Below are positions 62,126 through 64,000 of a DNA stretch of 64,000 bases, piece after piece. Made by a program: the position numbers and the translations under genes. This DNA comes from Persicimonas caeni (GTDB lineage: Bacteria; Myxococcota_A; Bradymonadia; Bradymonadales; Bradymonadaceae). The notes beneath the pieces are model-generated. The model did no database searches. It saw only the letters and a list, made by a program, of their open reading frames with translations, and was not told the DNA's origin. Numbering within the stretch: position 1 is the stretch's first letter; each line of letters starts with the position of its first letter. The stretch is taken from assembly GCF_006517175.1 (NCBI RefSeq), contig NZ_CP041186.1:4677074-4741073 (forward strand). The letters are read 5' to 3'.

Positions 62126-62461
62126 TTACCCCACTTTGACGAACACCGACTCGTCGATCACTTCGACCGAATAGGTCATCACCGGCGCGCACTTACGCCG
62201 GTTGCATCGGCCGGTGGCCAACTCGAAATCATACTGGTGGTGGGGACACGTGATCTTGCCGTGATGGACGACTCCATAGGCCATCGACTTGTCTTTGTGC
62301 GGGCAGATCTCGTCGACTGCGTAGACCTCACCTTTGTCCTTGCACAGCAGCACGCTGCGCCCACCGGTCTGGACCTTGCGCGGCATCATCTGTGGGATCT
62401 CGTCGAGCCGGCACACCTCTTCAAAGCCGGCCTCTAGCAACTCGTCGCGCGTGCTTGACAT
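62126..62461 (-). CDS. Rieske [2Fe-2S] protein (111 aa)
   Basis: Single Rieske domain of the ferredoxin/NirD-like kind. Cluster ligands are C-P-H-K-D at residues about 55-57 and C-P-H-H-Q-Y-D-F about 18 residues later; the cysteines that give a disulfide in high-potential cytochrome bc-type Rieske proteins are absent from the loops, which points to a low-potential soluble electron carrier or an oxygenase/nitrite-reductase type partner. Two extra cysteines near the end (R-C-N-R-R-K-C) are uncommon. No enzyme subunit is next to it; 43 bases separate it from the upstream esterase-family gene on the same strand, so the two may be co-transcribed. Confidence 0.9.
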   Translation of the reverse strand: MSSTRDELLEAGFEEVCRLDEIPQMMPRKVQTGGRSVLLCKDKGEVYAVDEICPHKDKSMAYGVVHHGKITCPHHQYDFELATGRCNRRKCAPVMTYSVEVIDESVFVKVG

Positions 62462-62504
62462 CGATACTTCCTAAGAAAGAGTCGCGATTAAAGTCCAAAG
62501 GGGA

Positions 62505-63872
62505 TCACAGTCCAAAGGGGTACGTCTCGGGCATGTCGACTCCTCCGCGCGCGGCGTCTTGCCACAGCGTGGACGGGTCGAGCGGCACGACGGCGCTGGT
62601 CACGTCCATGTGAATCACCCAGTCGAACTGCTCGGAGAGGCGAGCGTCGAAGTAATGGCTGACTCGCTCGGTCTCCGGGCGGTAGATGACCCCGATGGCG
62701 CGCTCCAGGCGCGGCTCGGCCAGCGCCTCGTCTAGCTCGGCGTCGGCGTGCAGGTCGAGCAGAAAATAGCTCGGACCGGCCCTGTGGAACAAGGCTTCGA
62801 AGCTTTCGGCGAGCCCGGGGCGCACGCGCTTGTACTCGGCGTGGCTGCCCCAGTTCGACGAGGCGGTCACCGCGCCCTCGTAGGTGGTAAAGCCGACGTT
62901 GAGCACCTGGTCGCCGAAGCGCTGGCGCAGCAGCTGACCCACGTTGTGCTCGCCTCGCCGCGACATCGCCGTAGCCCGCGCGTCGCCCAGGTGCGAGTTG
63001 TGCGCCCAGATAATGGCCTTGCTGGTGCTTCCCTGCTTCTGCAGGTGATCGAGCAGGGACGACGCCGTCTCGGCCATGTGCTGGTCGCGCAGGTTCCAGG
63101 TCGACGCGCGTCCGTAGTACATCGAGCGGTAATACTCTTCGGCGTTTTTGGCCACGCGGGCGTTCTGCTCGGCGAAGAAGAACTCCTCCTCGGCCGTCGT
63201 GCCGTCGTGAGCGCGCATCTTGTCGGCCAGGAGCTGGGCGCGGTTTTGCTCGAGCTCGACGAGTTGCTCGACAACCTCGTCTTCGCACGTCTCGGCGCCG
63301 CGGCGACCGGCCGTATAGCCGTAGGCCTGGGCGTCGGGTCCGAAGTGGTCGAAGCAGGCGTAGCGTTCGCGCGCACGCCGGGCTGCGTCGGGATTGTGCT
63401 CGTCGAGGTAGTCAATGACCGCGTTCATCGACCGGTGCAGGCTGTACAAGTCGAAGCCGTAGAAGCCGGCGCGGTCGGCCGGGGCGTGGTCGCGATTGCG
63501 CACGCGCATCCATTCGACGAGCTCGACGACGTCCTCGTTACGCCACATCCAGCGCGGGTAACGCTCGAAGTCGCCGAGCGCCTCGGAGGCGTCGGGCTCT
63601 TGGCGGGCGTGCTGCACGTAGCGGTTGACTCGGTAAGCGTCGGGCCAGTCGGCTTCGACCAGCACCGCCGAAAATCCGTGCTCTTCGATCAGGCGTTTGG
63701 TGAGCTCGGCGCGCACCCGATAGAACTCGTGGGTGCCGTGGCTGGCTTCGCCCAACAAGACGAAGCGTCGGTCGGCCGCTTGCTCGACCAACGGGTCCAG
63801 GTTGCGCGGCGAGCCGCGAAAGGGGTGGGCGGTCTGGGTGATGAGGTGTTCGAGCGGGTCGCTGAGTGTCAT
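62505..63872 (-). CDS. Erythromycin-esterase-family protein (455 aa)
   Basis: Full-length member of the EreA/EreB-like hydrolase family: V-L-L-G-E-A-S-H-G-T-H-E-F-Y near the N-terminus carries the catalytic His and Glu, A-V-L-V-E-A-D-W-P-D-A-Y the next conserved block, and I-I-W-A-H-N-S-H-L-G-D-A-R the C-terminal active-site block. True erythromycin esterases are one branch; most chromosomal members have unknown substrates, so resistance should not be assumed. ATG at 63872 (M-T-L-S-D-P-L) is preferred to a TTG two codons upstream. It is cytoplasmic and precedes the Rieske gene. Confidence 0.9.
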   Translation of the reverse strand: MTLSDPLEHLITQTAHPFRGSPRNLDPLVEQAADRRFVLLGEASHGTHEFYRVRAELTKRLIEEHGFSAVLVEADWPDAYRVNRYVQHARQEPDASEALGDFERYPRWMWRNEDVVELVEWMRVRNRDHAPADRAGFYGFDLYSLHRSMNAVIDYLDEHNPDAARRARERYACFDHFGPDAQAYGYTAGRRGAETCEDEVVEQLVELEQNRAQLLADKMRAHDGTTAEEEFFFAEQNARVAKNAEEYYRSMYYGRASTWNLRDQHMAETASSLLDHLQKQGSTSKAIIWAHNSHLGDARATAMSRRGEHNVGQLLRQRFGDQVLNVGFTTYEGAVTASSNWGSHAEYKRVRPGLAESFEALFHRAGPSYFLLDLHADAELDEALAEPRLERAIGVIYRPETERVSHYFDARLSEQFDWVIHMDVTSAVVPLDPSTLWQDAARGGVDMPETYPFGL

Positions 63873-64000
63873 GGCCAAAGCTGCCTGATTCGTTGGAAAA
63901 CGAAACCTTCGGGCGCGTGCTCTCGTGTTAAGAGATAAGCACGCGCCCAGAGGCTGTCAGGCAGACGAGGCCTTGCAGAGATCGAGGCGCTTTCAACATG

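Noticed and set aside
62505-63872. Macrolide-resistance gene
   Set aside because: Family membership is clear but most chromosomal members do not act on erythromycin; no resistance context is present.

Overview
GC-rich, mostly single-copy chromosomal DNA. Gene content suggests a free-living Gram-negative of the former Deltaproteobacteria (Myxococcota/Bradymonadota type): many lipoproteins, a TonB-dependent receptor, zinc-ribbon + GYF + TPR proteins, STAND regulators, response-regulator/J-domain hybrids. No rRNA operon, phage or CRISPR array was seen; one tRNA is present. The lineage is inferred from gene families, not from a marker gene.

Layout. 1-2.6 kb: tail of an unknown gene, then a two-gene unit (helical 525-aa protein plus membrane-anchored 200-aa partner) behind a motif that recurs at 45.7 kb. 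2.6-8.4 kb (-): a molybdopterin redox complex (fused FeS/NrfD subunit, catalytic subunit, TorD-like chaperone) with overlapping genes. 8.7-19.7 kb: OsmC protein, a palindromic MITE-like element, SDR, a voltage-gated cation channel with a calcium-type filter, a TPR metalloprotease lipoprotein, a degenerate M48-like protein, a large STAND regulator, GIY-YIG and DUF2383 proteins. 19.9-27.2 kb: histidine kinase, tRNA-Leu with the rare AAG anticodon, CBS protein, acyl-CoA synthetase, a conserved unknown, RecD2 helicase. 27.2-34.3 kb: a four-helix-bundle gene between two copies of a GC-rich palindromic element, NUDIX, two multi-pass membrane proteins sharing an unusual Cys-bracketed C-terminal repeat, rhomboid. 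34.4-40.5 kb: adenosine deaminase, triplicated hairpin repeat, GlmU, cobalamin adenosyltransferase, prolyl oligopeptidase.

40.5-49.4 kb is the most plastic part. An IS1111-type IS110 element has inserted into a second copy of the palindromic element. Next comes a minus-strand operon of three lipoproteins (one a BtuG-like beta-propeller) led by a clear cobalamin riboswitch, then a REP/RAYT island (43-bp tandem repeats, a RAYT gene, seven copies of a REP-like core), then a TonB-dependent receptor. Together these look like a vitamin B12 capture and uptake locus resembling the BtuB-BtuG systems of Bacteroidetes, with an adenosyltransferase 4 kb away.

49.4-64 kb: lipid kinase, glycogen phosphorylase, then a minus-strand operon of a 1516-aa zinc-ribbon/GYF/TM/TPR protein, a receiver-like/J-domain/TPR protein and an Hsp70 without its C-terminal lid, which I read as a dedicated chaperone module. 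Upstream of it lies an approximately 370-nt structured transcript with promoter, several hairpins, a perfect extended Shine-Dalgarno in front of a 16-codon ORF, and an intrinsic terminator. The window ends with a Rieske protein and an erythromycin-esterase-family protein.
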